From NCBI GenBank assembly GCA_008360955.1, contig LUCM01004210.1, forward strand, positions 167,524 to 231,523: a DNA stretch of 64,000 nucleotides, given 5' to 3'. The stretch comes from Fasciolopsis buskii (taxonomy: Eukaryota > Platyhelminthes > Trematoda > Plagiorchiida > Fasciolidae). The position numbers were made by a program, and so were the translations under genes. Shown one piece after another: positions 12,243 through 23,722 of this stretch; the first letter of the stretch is position 1; the number at the start of each line of letters is the position of its first letter. Below the pieces are notes generated by a model. The model had not been told where the DNA came from and did not search any database. It saw only the letters and a program-made list of their open reading frames with translations.

Positions 12243-13245
12243 TCTGAGTATGCGAGAGGGGTGTGCACTGTTAGCCTGGATCCCAATCAACAATCATTTG
12301 TGTGTAGTTCGGTTGGATGATTCTGCATGTGTCAATGGTAGTCGACTGAGAGTTGTTGTTCGTCATATCAGTGTATGCTCCAACTAACTGCAGTTCTCCT
12401 GAGGCGAAAGACCAGATCTATCGGGATTTATCTCGATTACTTCGAATTAAACTTGCAGCAGAATTTGTGGTCGATCATGGTGATTTTTACGCATAATTTG
12501 AGCAGAGAGCAGAGACGAAACAGCAAGTCGAGGCCGATTCTCTGTCCCAGGCCATCTCGCCAGGAGACTGCATAATCCAAGTTTGTTCTGACGACAGACT
12601 GTTTCCGGTGCGCACCAATTTTTGTCATAAAAAAGAACATCGGCTCACCTGGCACTCCATTTCGCTTTGACAACGTTGGAATCAGATCGATCACTTTGTC
12701 ATCGGTCACCGGTGGCGTGGAACAATTAAAAAACTGCCGATCATTCTGATCCTCACTGTTGGAACCAGAAAATATTTTGGTCCATGTTTGCTTTTGTTTA
12801 CGCCTAGTCTATGCCCACTTCAAAGGAATTAGTTTGGTGGACATTGCATCTAAACTGCTTGTGGGCATTATCCTCCCCCGTTTATCTAGTACTCGACAAT
12901 GGTATATGCATGTGAACCAAGCCGGTTTTCTCACCGAACGGGGTTGTATTGACCAAATTTTCACTTTGTGATAGATCTTGGGACATAGGCAAATATTCTG
13001 CAAGTGCACAGTTTCTGTCTTTCTTGATTTGAAATCGACGTTCGACTCAGTGGATCGTGAAATTCTGTGGCGCTGCCTATCATCGAAGGGTTTGGCAGAG
13101 AAATTCGCTTCATTTTTCCCATTTGTGCATGCCAGCAACCTAAACCGAGTTCGTGCTCACAACTTTGTTCTGCCCGAGTTTGCCACGAGAAGTGGTGTTC
13201 GTTAGAGTTGCCTTCTTTCCCCCTTTTTAATTTTTTCCTTGAGAT
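12243..13245 (+). mobile_element. Decayed non-LTR retrotransposon (LINE): endonuclease and reverse transcriptase fragments
   Basis: From about 12248 the plus strand encodes an endonuclease-like stretch (REGCALLAWIPINNHLC, then after a frameshift near 12330 SVYAPTNCSSPEAKDQIYRD). A second block follows near 12540-12780 (PGDCIIQVCSDDRLFPV and WNQIDH). The central endonuclease part is deleted. RT begins at about 12826 with LVDIASKLLVGIILPRLSS and continues with NQAGF, RGCIDQIFTL, VFLDLKSTFDSVDREILWRC and FATRSGVR. A stop follows at 13203, then a weak SPLFNFFLEMD-like stretch running into (TTA)n. The order EN-RT and these motifs are those of RTE/CR1-type LINEs of flatworms. It is inactive: frameshifts, stops, no YADD box. 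A close relative is at 37050-38130 on the other strand. Confidence 0.85.
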
Positions 13246-13252
13246 GGATATG

Positions 13253-13272
13253 GATTTATTATTATTATTAAT
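13253..13272 (+). repeat. (TTA)n microsatellite
   Basis: A short TTA repeat at the degenerate 3' edge of the LINE fragment. It is repeated at 14185-14204 through the assembly duplication. Confidence 0.8.
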
Positions 13273-13739
13273 GCTAAATGACCTCCTAATGTGCTATCGG
13301 GTAAAGTCTATATGCTCACCCTTGTTCCTTTGCACAATGATGGGGAACTTTACCTGACTTGACATAAGGAACTTAGATATGATTGTATGGGGATTTGAAG
13401 CCTCTATCCATGGAGTTTCTAAATCATCCTCCCACTTAACTAAAAATCAAAGTATGCAGTTTTAAAGAGGAAAACGGGTAACTTCAGGCTGACGATCAAC
13501 GAACTTAGTATAGTTCTGTTTGCTTTGACAGTGTGCATGCTCCTTGTCGAAACTGGCGGATGGTCTTCAATTGCCTGACCGATACAAGCTCAATATTTCA
13601 ATCATCTAGAGACGTTTTTTTACTCTATACACCATTTCCGTTCACGTTGTTTTCTACCATTGATGAAATTCCAAGGAAATAAAAAACTGTTGAATAAAAG
13701 CAAGATGCTAACTGGATGCTTGTTTACTTTTTTATCTAG

Positions 13740-13782
13740 GTTCATGTCCATGATACTGATGGTAAATCGGTAAACGGTGAAG
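13740..13782 (+). pseudogene. Artefactual partial copy of exon 2
   Basis: The first 43 nt of exon 2 (encoding VHVHDTDGKSVNGE and one base), with its acceptor TTTTTATCTAG, are present here and cut by the N at 13783. The full exon with the same acceptor lies 932 bp downstream at 14672. A gene caller could wrongly use this truncated copy. It is best read as the end of one contig and not as a biological pseudogene. Confidence 0.9.
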
Positions 13783-13783
13783 N
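13783..13783. other. Assembly gap (single N)
   Basis: A single N separates the two copies of the 931 bp duplication and marks an unmerged contig overlap. Confidence 0.95.
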
Positions 13784-14714
13784 AAACTGCTTGTGGGCAT
13801 TATCCTCCCCCGTTTATCTAGTACTCGACAATGGTATATGCATGTGAACCAAGCCGGTTTTCTCACCGAACGGGGTTGTATTGACCAAATTTTCACTTTG
13901 TGATAGATCTTGGGACATAGGCAAATATTCTGCAAGTGCACAGTTTCTGTCTTTCTTGATTTGAAATCGACGTTCGACTCAGTGGATCGTGAAATTCTGT
14001 GGCGCTGCCTATCATCGAAGGGTTTGGCAGAGAAATTCGCTTCATTTTTCCCATTTGTGCATGCCAGCAACCTAAACCGAGTTCGTGCTCACAACTTTGT
14101 TCTGCCCGAGTTTGCCACGAGAAGTGGTGTTCGTTAGAGTTGCCTTCTTTCCCCCTTTTTAATTTTTTCCTTGAGATGGATATGGATTTATTATTATTAT
14201 TAATGCTAAATGACCTCCTAATGTGCTATCGGGTAAAGTCTATATGCTCACCCTTGTTCCTTTGCACAATGATGGGGAACTTTACCTGACTTGACATAAG
14301 GAACTTAGATATGATTGTATGGGGATTTGAAGCCTCTATCCATGGAGTTTCTAAATCATCCTCCCACTTAACTAAAAATCAAAGTATGCAGTTTTAAAGA
14401 GGAAAACGGGTAACTTCAGGCTGACGATCAACGAACTTAGTATAGTTCTGTTTGCTTTGACAGTGTGCATGCTCCTTGTCGAAACTGGCGGATGGTCTTC
14501 AATTGCCTGACCGATACAAGCTCAATATTTCAATCATCTAGAGACGTTTTTTTACTCTATACACCATTTCCGTTCACGTTGTTTTCTACCATTGATGAAA
14601 TTCCAAGGAAATAAAAAACTGTTGAATAAAAGCAAGATGCTAACTGGATGCTTGTTTACTTTTTTATCTAGGTTCATGTCCATGATACTGATGGTAAATC
14701 GGTAAACGGTGAAG
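13784..14714 (+). repeat. Perfect direct duplication, copy 2
   Basis: Second member of the 931 bp pair. It continues without a break into the rest of exon 2, so this copy carries the correct downstream connection, while copy 1 carries the correct upstream connection to the LINE endonuclease part. Confidence 0.95.
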
Positions 14715-15064
14715 TCAGGTGTTTCGAACCACCGAATTTGCGACGACAGCAAGCGTTAAACTTCAATCCTGATCCAGGAGTTAATCCAACTTCGGCTGTG
14801 TACGACCTGACGACAAGACTGATGCTTGACCGAGAAGCAATTGACGGACCGTCACCAAAACAACTTTATGTCTATCTAATTTGCGTGGATGGTTATGAAA
14901 TGAATGGTATTTCGAGCCCTGTGTCTCCGAGAGTGCAACATACATCCACTATGACGGCTACATTGATCGTACGCGATGGCAACGATCACTCACCAGTATT
15001 TAACCAAACAGTTTACCACGCATCGATAAAAGAGAACAACCTCATCGGTGAGAAGATCATTCAA
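14672..15064 (+). CDS. Protocadherin exon 2: most of EC domain b and start of EC c
   Basis: 131 residues (104-234), phase 0 to phase 0, acceptor TTTTTATCTAG, donor GTGAGT. It continues the EC opened in exon 1: VHVHDTDGKSVNGEV (calcium DxD and NGE strand), then a long loop, LDRE at 155-158, and ICVDGYEMNG. A weakened linker motif follows (VRDGNDHSPVF, 203-213), where G replaces the usual V/I/A before ND. The next EC begins NQTVYHASIKENNLIGEKII. Cysteines at 120 and 174 lie on strands that could pair. NQT at 214-216 is a possible N-glycosylation site. Confidence 0.93.
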
Positions 15065-18000
15065 GTGAGTAAACTGTCAATAATTGCGATTTCCAGTTTT
15101 CCGTGACTGTCTTCAAATTAAGCCTGACCAGCTGTCGATGGGAAAAGTAGATCGATATAAAAGCAAACAGTTTGAACACTGATGCATTTAGGATTCAGTA
15201 GCCAAATGCGTTCATTGAGAGGATTTTCAGAACACCTACCACGTACGTACATTCAGCGCACAAGTGGCCCCTTTCTTCTCCCTAAAGTCAAAGTTAACCC
15301 AGAATAAAGAGACTTAGTTTATCCCACAAAAAACAGCTCTCGCAACTGGCTAGCTCCAAGTTAGTCAGCTTTATTTCAGTCCATGCCAATGCAGAGGACA
15401 TGCAGTAGTCTCAATCGTCCCGAACGTGCAACGTTCATGTCATGGAACGCAATGTCACTACTTAGGTCAAACGTACAATGGATTAGGTGGGCTGAATAGG
15501 AAAGTCTGTGCGCAACTTAGCCATTTAGGGAACCTCCCAATGTTCCAACTTATCGTGACAGCTTAGAAACAGTCTTCTGACAACGTTACAAAAGAGTTAA
15601 ACGCACTTGGGACAGGGGTGGGGATGAACTATTCTTCAGAGAAAATTCTCGCCAGGGGTCAAATGGGAAAGCAATGCAACTGTCGTACAAGCAAACTAAC
15701 AAGCAGGAAAACTGCCAGCTCTTCAAACACTCCGGTTACTTTCATTGGCAGCTGTAAGTGCTGTAAGTTTCCAAAGAGCTAGAGGTTTTTCAGATCACTT
15801 GCAGGCAATCATTTCGAGTAATTCGCGAACAGCTCCAACTTTTTTTGAACAGACCATATTTTGCTTTTTCAGGCGATGCAATCAATATTTCTTACTTAGT
15901 TTCGCCAGAAAATTGTTTATTCCATAATAGGACTTTTCTTGATTTTCGGCATTCCTTGACTTTCGGTTTAGTTCGATAGGAAGAAACAACTAGCTAAAAG
16001 TCAAGGGGATCGAATGGGTAGTACGATGTCCTTGAACAACTGTTGAGAAAGGCACCGGTAACCTCGGCGATTATCATCATAGGGACAAAACTGTTATGTA
16101 GAACAACATATGATGAATAGTTATTAACATGCCTGTGCAGTACGGCTGTCTTTTTTGAAGCATAGGAATTTTGGGAGGTGTACAAATGGAACAACCAACA
16201 TTATAATAAATTGTGTAAACTGATGCACATATTAACTGCTGCGATACTACTTCTAATAATAACAATGGCACAGTCACAAATGACAACAGAGAAAGCGATA
16301 ATTTCATACCGGTTCAAGTCATTCAAAACATTCATTTCAGCCTACATTCCCAGTCACTACCGGAATCTTCAAATGCTTTTAACGGCAGTGAATGTTGTGT
16401 CTGCATTGTCCAGGTACAGGTACGAAATCGGCTTATGTTGACGGCCGACGTTATGAGATAATTCGTTTAACCAAATGGTATCAAATTTAAGTGACCAACT
16501 TCATGTTGTATAGTGGTTTCATTCATGTTCAACATTCCACTCGAGGCCCTATCAAAGAGCAATCAGAACCCGGTGAATGCAATGCAGATTTTCGTTTTAT
16601 TACCGTCCTGGGCTTCACTGAGAATGAAACAAATGAGAAAGTTAACCATATCTTTTTACCTGCTTTAATATGTCGACGATTGCTGACGAACATACAAGAA
16701 ATTTCACTCAGACGACTGTTCAATAACGTCATATTTGACTTTGATCGATGGGCTTCAGAAATCCTTTATTACCACTCTTCAGAATGCTGGACTGTGACAA
16801 ATCAGTCACTTTTTTCGAGCAAAATTATGGTGATACAGTGTCAGGTGCGGTAGACCGAATTTCGATGACCTTTGAATAGATTCAAATGTAACTGTCTTTT
16901 ACGGCCTTGGGAATCGAACCCGCACACCATTGACACACGTTTCGATATCGTGCATGCACTAATAACAGAGATGGACACATGAGTTGAATTTACAAACATT
17001 CTTTGTTATCATGTCTAATTTACTATGAGACAAGGCTTGAAGGCTGTATTTATTTGATCATCTTTTTCTGTAGGCTGACAGTCCATACATTTCACAGCGC
17101 TTCAGTCGTTCCATCTCAGTGATCACTGTTCATGGCTTGCATTGCATTTCACGAATGATCGGGAGGGTTTGTGAGAATGAACCGAGTGAATCCGTTCGTC
17201 AACTGCTCTAGTTAGTGTCTAAACCAAGTAACAAGCCAAATGACGAATTGTTTATTTTTATTTGTATGAATCAACAAGTCTCCGCACCCTCAAAGAGTTT
17301 GCATACTGAAGGAATTTATCAACGTCCAAGGTGAAACTAGATGACCGACTCTTAAGACAGGAATCTTCTGTTTGACAATGGGGCGCGCGACAGCTTAGTG
17401 ACTATTCAGATTCAGGGTTGGCCAACATGGGACACTTTAGTTAGACTGCCCTTCTCACCCCTTACCGCGAAAGAGCGTAAGAACTATGGTGAGATGTCAA
17501 CTCCATTGGCATTTCAAGCGATGCATCTATGAGGGTGGTCATTTGGCCAGACCAAAGTTGATCACTGTTGTGCTGGTGATAATTACAACGAGGAGACCGT
17601 CATTGTGCTAACTGACTGAATCCGAGTGAAGGCGCGACTAAACAAAATAAATCAACCATTGGATAGACAGAGAGAAAGACCAACGAATAAACCAACAAGC
17701 CAACCAAACAGTCTGGACTACTATGTTAAATTTTACAAACTGGTCTGACCATGCTTGCTATGAGTGTTTTTCAGGCTCTTTGACTTGGCGACCGCCAATG
17801 ACATGGGAGATAGGAAATGTAAAATCAAGGGTTGAATCGGGTCGAGCTAAAGCCGGAATTCCCTTCTGAATTACCCTACTATACTGGAACATTGACTTCT
17901 TAAAAACTGTCCAATCCATAAGTGGGACTCTCCTGACTCAAAGTTGACTATCAGCACCGACTTCGGTTAGTAAATATACCGATGGTTTTCCCTATTAATT

Positions 18001-18367
18001 ATAAATGAATTTGAAATGAAAAAGCAATGAGGATATTCTGAAATGAAACTGAGTCATTGAACCTATCGGTTCGGAACTGAGTTCCTGGTGAATCGAGGAA
18101 TCGATGCGCCATGTGGTGAAGTTCACCTCGGTTAATCCGAGGTAATCGAAACTTTGGCAAACGTGTACTTTCAGCTAATAGTACCTTGTTCTGGTGTTTG
18201 AAACTCTCTCGCTGAAAACGAATCACGTTTAAGTCACCTGTATCACAGCATCCGGTTTCGGAAGAGACAGAACCACCGGTTTAACTGAATAAGGAACAAA
18301 AGAAGCTTTCCCGTTTCTGAATCATCATACCTGTCTGTTTCCTTTTCTGTTTCTATGACACGTGCAG
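15065..18367 (+). other. Intron 2, 3303 bp
   Basis: GTGAGT donor and TTTCTATGACACGTGCAG acceptor. Open frames (for example 16178-16441 and 16491-16853 plus) have no recognisable domain. A B-box-like sequence on the minus strand near 16905-16920 is noted among the rejected items. Otherwise nothing is recognised. Confidence 0.8.
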
Positions 18368-18511
18368 GTACAGGCCAGTGACGCAGACGAACAGGATAAC
18401 GCTCACATCACTTACGCATTGTTGGATAGGACGAATTTTAAGGTAGACTCACTGACTGGATGGGTGACAGCAAACGTTGTCTTCGATCGTGAAAATCGTG
18501 ACTCCTATGAA
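18368..18511 (+). CDS. Protocadherin exon 3: central strands of EC domain c
   Basis: 48 residues (235-282), phase 0 to phase 0, donor GTGAGT. It reads VQASDADEQDNAHITYALLD and ends VFDRENRDSYE, which is the calcium-binding DxD, a NAxITYAL strand and the DRE motif (274-276) of a classical EC repeat. Fused to the previous exon end (GEKIIQ) and the next exon start (VVAIAADQGKPR) it forms one continuous domain. The exon is short and gives no long open frame, so domain-order reasoning was needed to find it. Confidence 0.93.
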
Positions 18512-20059
18512 GTGAGTTGAGTGGCGTCAAACCACACTGATTTTGCCTCCGCATTGTCCCAGGACAATGGCGACGTTACAAAGGTGGCGCTTTCCTAGTT
18601 TCATCATTGATTTCTTAATTTGTTCGGCATATTTTCTCTATTGTCAGCAATGTTGCACAGAAACCGTCATTACTGCGGTGCATATACACATCAGCAAGAG
18701 GAATTCGTTATAAGAAAGCGCCAAATTTTCGCACAGCTTGGTAAATTGGAGAATAAAACAGAATACAACCATCTGCATGTCTGTTTTTACTGATTTATGT
18801 AGCTACGTGTCTAATTTCTACAACCTGGTCAACTGGATACAGTGACAAGCCATACTTACGTGTTTATTTTATACGTGCTGTAGTTGCATACTTAGTGACG
18901 TTGAGTGACAGATTCGTGGACTGGTCGAATTTAAATTCCTCCACTTTTTCTGTCGTGTCTGAGAGCGATTTCATCATCTATACCCATGGTCTGGTTTTTC
19001 TAACAGAAATGAAATGCTTTATATCTGCTTTCTCATGTCTTCGTGTTTTCATGCTAAAAGCTAACTGTTTTGATTTAGTCCTGACAGACACCATCACCAC
19101 TAGAGTTGTCTTATCAGGCTTACTATCGGGTACACGGCAAAGAACAAAAGGCTTTACTTATCCCAGTCAAACCGCCAATACTATCTTACCTTACATAGAC
19201 AACCAGGGACAGTCCGTAAGTACGGAAGCATGCACAATAATGCAGAGCCATTCATATATATTCATTTTTACCGACCAAGAGTTATTGTGCATGCGAACAC
19301 CCTCTGATTCAGTCCTGGCAACCATTTCAGCCTGAAGCACACTACAAGAGCCGGTTGGTGGCACTGTGAAGATCGGAGCGTGGCAAGCCGGCTAAATAAG
19401 ACCATTGTCCTTTGCCATGTTTCATCGACATGGAAAGATTTTTCCAGAAGCGGCTCGTAAACGAGTCAAACAGGCAACTACTTGTTTGAAATGATTCTGC
19501 CGTCTTGGAGATCGGATTTGGGTGCGCAAAAGCTAGAGATGCATTCTCCAGTATAAAAGTCTACTCTAATCGGAGCCCACAAAGTATGCAACCACGAGCT
19601 TGTTTGATCCTGAACGAACATTTCATGCTCTTTACTTGCCCATGGAAATGATCTTCCACCTGATACCAGACTCGTTTTATTCCCGTTTCCATCCCATTTT
19701 CTCACCATCATCCATAACGTCAACCTGTTACACTAGCGGTGGTGTAGTTGGAACAAGTTCTGTCCCTCTTCCCTTGCGTTCTCCTTCAGATAACCTCCAA
19801 ATCTCACCGAGTCCGCTTCTTACGGCTGATGCCGCTCCTCTTTCTCGATGCTTCTTCATACTAGTCACGTTCAGTGTGCGAAACCCGATAAGCACAAGGA
19901 AACAGGCGTGTTTAGCTCGTACACTGCAGAACGCAGTCACTGATGTGCATTGTATCTAATATACTCGCATTCAAGACTCCAACTCTGTCATTCGACTGAC
20001 CTTTTAAACTAATCCTTCGGGAGAGTTTCATTTGCTACTTTTGGGGACCGTGAGTTTGC

Positions 20060-20757
20060 GGATTCAGGTCTTGGTGACTTTGCACGGCTCTCACTGAGAG
20101 GGATGAGGTTGCACTGTTTTACTGGATCCCAGTCGATACTACGTTATGCGCAATGAGATTTAGAGAACAGTGCAAGGTAAACAGTCGTGGCTCTGATAGA
20201 TTCAGCTTGCTAGTTGTCCCTGCCTACATGCTCACAGATTGCAGCCCAGATGCAATCAGGAACGTTTTCGACCGAAGTCTCATGCCCTCTAGCCCACAGT
20301 TAGTCGAGATAAAATCGTCATTTTAGGAGACAAGAATACTGAGATAGTTTGGTCGTCCCAGAACGTGATGCTTTGAGACGGTCTTCTTGATCTCGATTCC
20401 TGTTATTCACAAAATATGGAACGCTTGTGGGCAACGTTTTCCGACCACCGGGTGTTTCTCGCTAGTGTGAGCTTCAGACAGCCTCATCGCAGACGTGCCG
20501 CCTGGCGACCGCTCCGTTCTAACCAACGATGGACCCAAATCAACTACATCGCAATAAACTACAAATGCAGGAATGTCTACAAGAATGCTCCACTCGATTC
20601 CGGCCACGCATTAGCATGCACTAAATTGTCCATGTGCTTCGACGCCCACTCAAAACGCATGATGCAGCGTCATTTAGACTGTGATATGCCGTCTGACCCG
20701 ACTGGCCTATCAGTTTTCCTAAACGGTCTGTCTGAAGAGCTAGAACTTCCCGGCTAG
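20060..20757 (+). mobile_element. LINE endonuclease-domain remnant
   Basis: On the plus strand, after small frame changes, it reads RDEVALFYWIPVDTTLCAMR, then LLVVPAYMLTDCSPDAIRN, then VILGDKNTEIV (the GDxN region). Next comes ERLWATFSDHRVFLASVSF and RSNQRWTQINYIAINYKCRN, with a SGHALACTKL-like end corresponding to the SDH motif. These segments are in the order of an APE-type LINE endonuclease and are related to the 12243 element (WIPIN, APTNCS). No reverse transcriptase follows, so this is a fragment with frameshifts. Confidence 0.8.
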
Positions 20758-22552
20758 TTCCCTACCAAGAATCCCCTGCATGCTGCTGGCTTAGTGCTTT
20801 CTAACATGACCTGTCGTGTTATGGGACCTCAATTTTCTGCTCAGTTTCTGTGCCTTCCTGGCGCAAGCCAATCCATCCCGGCTGATAGAGAGTATAATGA
20901 AGTACTTCTAAACGTGACATGTAAATCCAATATCAGCTCATTTGCATATGTGATCAGGAGTCTTCACGCACTAATACTAAAGTGTGATCTTGTTGAGCGA
21001 GGGAGTTTCTAGTACACAAGTGGGCTCCTGTTTAATTTCTCTAGCAGATCTGCATGGTGTATCACGGGGCATGGGTTAATGACTTTTTACTTGCCAACCA
21101 ACAGCATTACTCGGAGATGTATATTCTAGTGACGGTCAGTTACTGTTACTCCCAATGATAACATATTTCGTTCGATTTTACACATTGCAGAATGAAGTAC
21201 TGCGTTGTCCGCTTACAGTGGTAGTACTCGTAATTGAAGATAAAATGAATTCATCTCTTGGAATCTTTTTTAGAGCACTATGTGAACTGAGGTTTACCAC
21301 ACACAAAAGATCCCGTCTGAATGGGTTTGTCTTAACACTGGAATCATGTCTGAATGATATGTTGCTTTCAACAACAAGGAATAGCTATGATGTCTTTTTA
21401 ATCGAGTTGTTTTGAACATCCTTCCGAAGTGGGACTGCCAGTAGTTTGTACCACTCGGACACATTATTTGGGATTGATTAAATCTATTTGGTCACCGTCC
21501 AGAATTGTAAACCTGTTCATTACCGTAAAATATGGACCTATCGACAAACCAATCTCCATTAACCTCATACACTGAGTGGCAGGCGTACTGCATGAAATAA
21601 AGGTTGGGTTAATATCATGTTTACTAGGCAGAGAATTCTGTTTGAGCATTAGCCCAGTGCCAAGTTTAACCCGAAGAGAGCACTTACTTTCCGAAGGTAC
21701 ATCGAATTAGTGTATTACAGAACCAAACAATCCATTCATAAGTTAGGGCAAGGTTGAGTGATGTGTGCTTGTATATGTTTGTCTGTGCACGTTTGCTGGT
21801 AGACAGATAGAACTCGGCGGCAGTCATAAACTTCTCCTGGGAACCGCTCTAGATGTGGGAATCTCTGTAAAGAATGGGATGTGTGGACCTGAAACACAGT
21901 CACTGGTGGGAACTCGCAGATCTAGTTAACCAAATCACGGTATGCTTCCGTCAGTTGTCCCTTCTGTTGCGTAGTTTGATGGGTGTAAGAGTTTGCACAG
22001 AAAATTCGCACTCATTCTATCCATCCAGCTGGTAATAGTTTTCCAGTGTGCACATGACTCCAGATTTCGTTGCGTGAGTCGGTTTATTCAAATCAGAACG
22101 AGAAAGTATGAAATTTTGTCAATAAAATGCATTGTTCATACATCTGCTGGGGTTCAAAAATTGATCACTGCCGAGCTGAGCAAACGTCCACTGAACCATG
22201 CCGTATGTCTTTTCCAATATGTGGTCCTTTATTTAATTGCGATCACTGAGCATGAGCAGCGATGTATTCTATGCCTGTTCAAAGATGACAGTGAAGTGAA
22301 TTCAAAAAATAATGAAAATAACCAACTTGCTTAACGATATTTCCCATTTACCATCACACCGGCCGACGCGGAATTCCCAAAATAAATGAGGAGGTCATAA
22401 CAAGTAAGTTGAACTTGTAAGAATGAAAAACAGCCTCGCTCCGACGCAAAGTGGGATTACATTAGATCCTGCCACATATCCCATGATACAATTCCCCCTC
22501 TTCAAATCATAAGATTTGAATGAACTACTTTCAGCTTCACATGCAGCTGAGC

Positions 22553-22554
<2 letters not shown>

Positions 22555-22607
<53 letters not shown>
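22555..22607 (+). repeat. (AT)n microsatellite
   Basis: About 26 AT units without interruption, ending in ATAATAGA. It lies inside intron 3. Confidence 0.95.
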
Positions 22608-22608
<1 letters not shown>

Positions 22609-23359
22609 GAACAGCTTTGTAAGGATTATGCTAGCAGCTGCCCATAGCCACGTTTGCTGCTTCGAATAGGATGGTTAATGCAGAGAACCACTCAGGAGCA
22701 TTGAGTAGACACTTGTTGGTAATCTGCACCGACAAAAGGGACTTTAACCAGGAGGTGACAACGCCTCCCCCATAGACTGAAAATAATGAGAATCACAAGA
22801 CTGGTAAAATGATGAGATGATGAAATTACTTTCACGATCACAACCCATGAATTTGAACGCAGCTGAAAACGAACAGGACTGTTTGAAACGAAAGATTTCC
22901 TCGGCGGGAAACTCTTCGACTGTTTAGAATTGAAGAAATATTGGTAACATTCGTCAAGCTACTGATTAACAACGAACTAAAAAGAGCCGGAACTGTTTTC
23001 GTTTCCACTGCCAATGGAACTACGATTATCTAACGTTAAAACAACGAATTTCTTCGCAACGCACTGTCACCCGCGCCTCTTTTTACCCCATATCTGGCAG
23101 ATACGTTCACAATTAACACGGTCATCTGGATCTTCGGGAGAGAGAGGGGGGTATTTCACCACTGAAATTTGGTTTGTTTATCCCGAATTAATCGAGTTGT
23201 TTGAAACTTTGTTCTCTTAGAGAAGCAAAGGAGTGGCTATTTACTTAGTGACACTATTACTGCTTGGTAGAGATGCACATCTTTTCTAGATTGAAATATC
23301 CTCTAAGTCATTTATTTGTGACCAAGTCATTCAAAAATTTTTAATGGATGATTTAACAG

Positions 23360-23722
23360 GTTGTCGCAATCGCAGCGGACCAAGGGAAACCCCGTTTATC
23401 AACTTCAGCTATGCTGAATATCACAATATTGGATGTCAACGACCACGCTCCGGTCCTACCGTATGATGGTGAAGTTGGAGCTTTCCATCGTGACCATTTG
23501 CCGGTCGGTCGTGTGAGTCAGCGTAATGTATTTTCCGTTCAGGAGAATGGACCTCAAGGTACTTATCTGGGTAACGTATTGGCCAGTGACCAGGATTTGG
23601 GGCTGAATTCCGAGTTGGTTTTTGAACTGGTCAGCGATCCCACCACGGATTATCACAAACGTTTTAGACTATCAGAAAAAGGTCTATTGTACACTGCTGA
23701 ACCTTTGGATCGTGAAGAGAAG
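23360..23722 (+). CDS. Protocadherin exon 4: end of EC c and first two-thirds of EC d
   Basis: 121 residues (283-403), phase 0 to phase 0, acceptor TGATTTAACAG, donor GTGAGT. It starts VVAIAADQGKPRLSTSAMLN and reaches DVNDHAPV (307-314). A longer-than-usual linker follows (about 25 residues, YDGEVGAFHRDHLPVGRVSQ) before the next EC opens with FSVQENGPQGTYLGNVLASD. The strand and LDRE motif (398-401) are well conserved. The motif set is typical of protocadherins. The open frame runs past the donor to 23767. Confidence 0.94.

Larger units (their letters stand above)
12852..13782 (+). repeat. Perfect direct duplication, copy 1 (ends at N)
   Basis: These 931 bp are identical, as far as I compared, to 13784-14714 (offset 932), including the LINE RT, the (TTA)n tract and the start of exon 2. 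The two copies are separated only by the N at 13783. This is the pattern of two contigs with overlapping ends that the assembler failed to merge. Confidence 0.95.
11496..14671 (+). other. Intron 1 with LINE remnant and assembly duplication
   Basis: The apparent length of 3176 bp is inflated by 932 bp of duplicated sequence plus N. It holds a decayed non-LTR retrotransposon in sense orientation (12243-13245) and a (TTA)n tract. The stretch 11496-12240 shows nothing recognisable. If the artefact is removed the intron is about 2.24 kb. Confidence 0.85.
18512..23359 (+). other. Intron 3, 4848 bp, with LINE fragment and (AT)n
   Basis: Contains the LINE endonuclease fragment (20060-20757) and the longest (AT)n tract of the window (22555-22607). 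Outside these I see no recognised gene; open frames such as 18895-19335 and 19600-19959 encode no known domain. Confidence 0.8.

Noticed and set aside
12809..14070. Minus-strand frames of 109 and 112 codons opposite the RT fragments
   Set aside because: They are shadows of the plus-strand LINE reverse transcriptase; the same shadow appears on the plus strand at 37447-37752 opposite the minus-strand copy.
13910..14289. Second RT fragment as an independent LINE copy
   Set aside because: It lies inside the 931 bp duplication that flanks the N and is identical to the first copy, so it is counted once.
16885..16965. Possible minus-strand tRNA with B box GGTTCGATTCC
   Set aside because: The B box is perfect, but no acceptor stem or matching A box at normal spacing is visible. 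It may be a SINE remnant, but is too weak to annotate.
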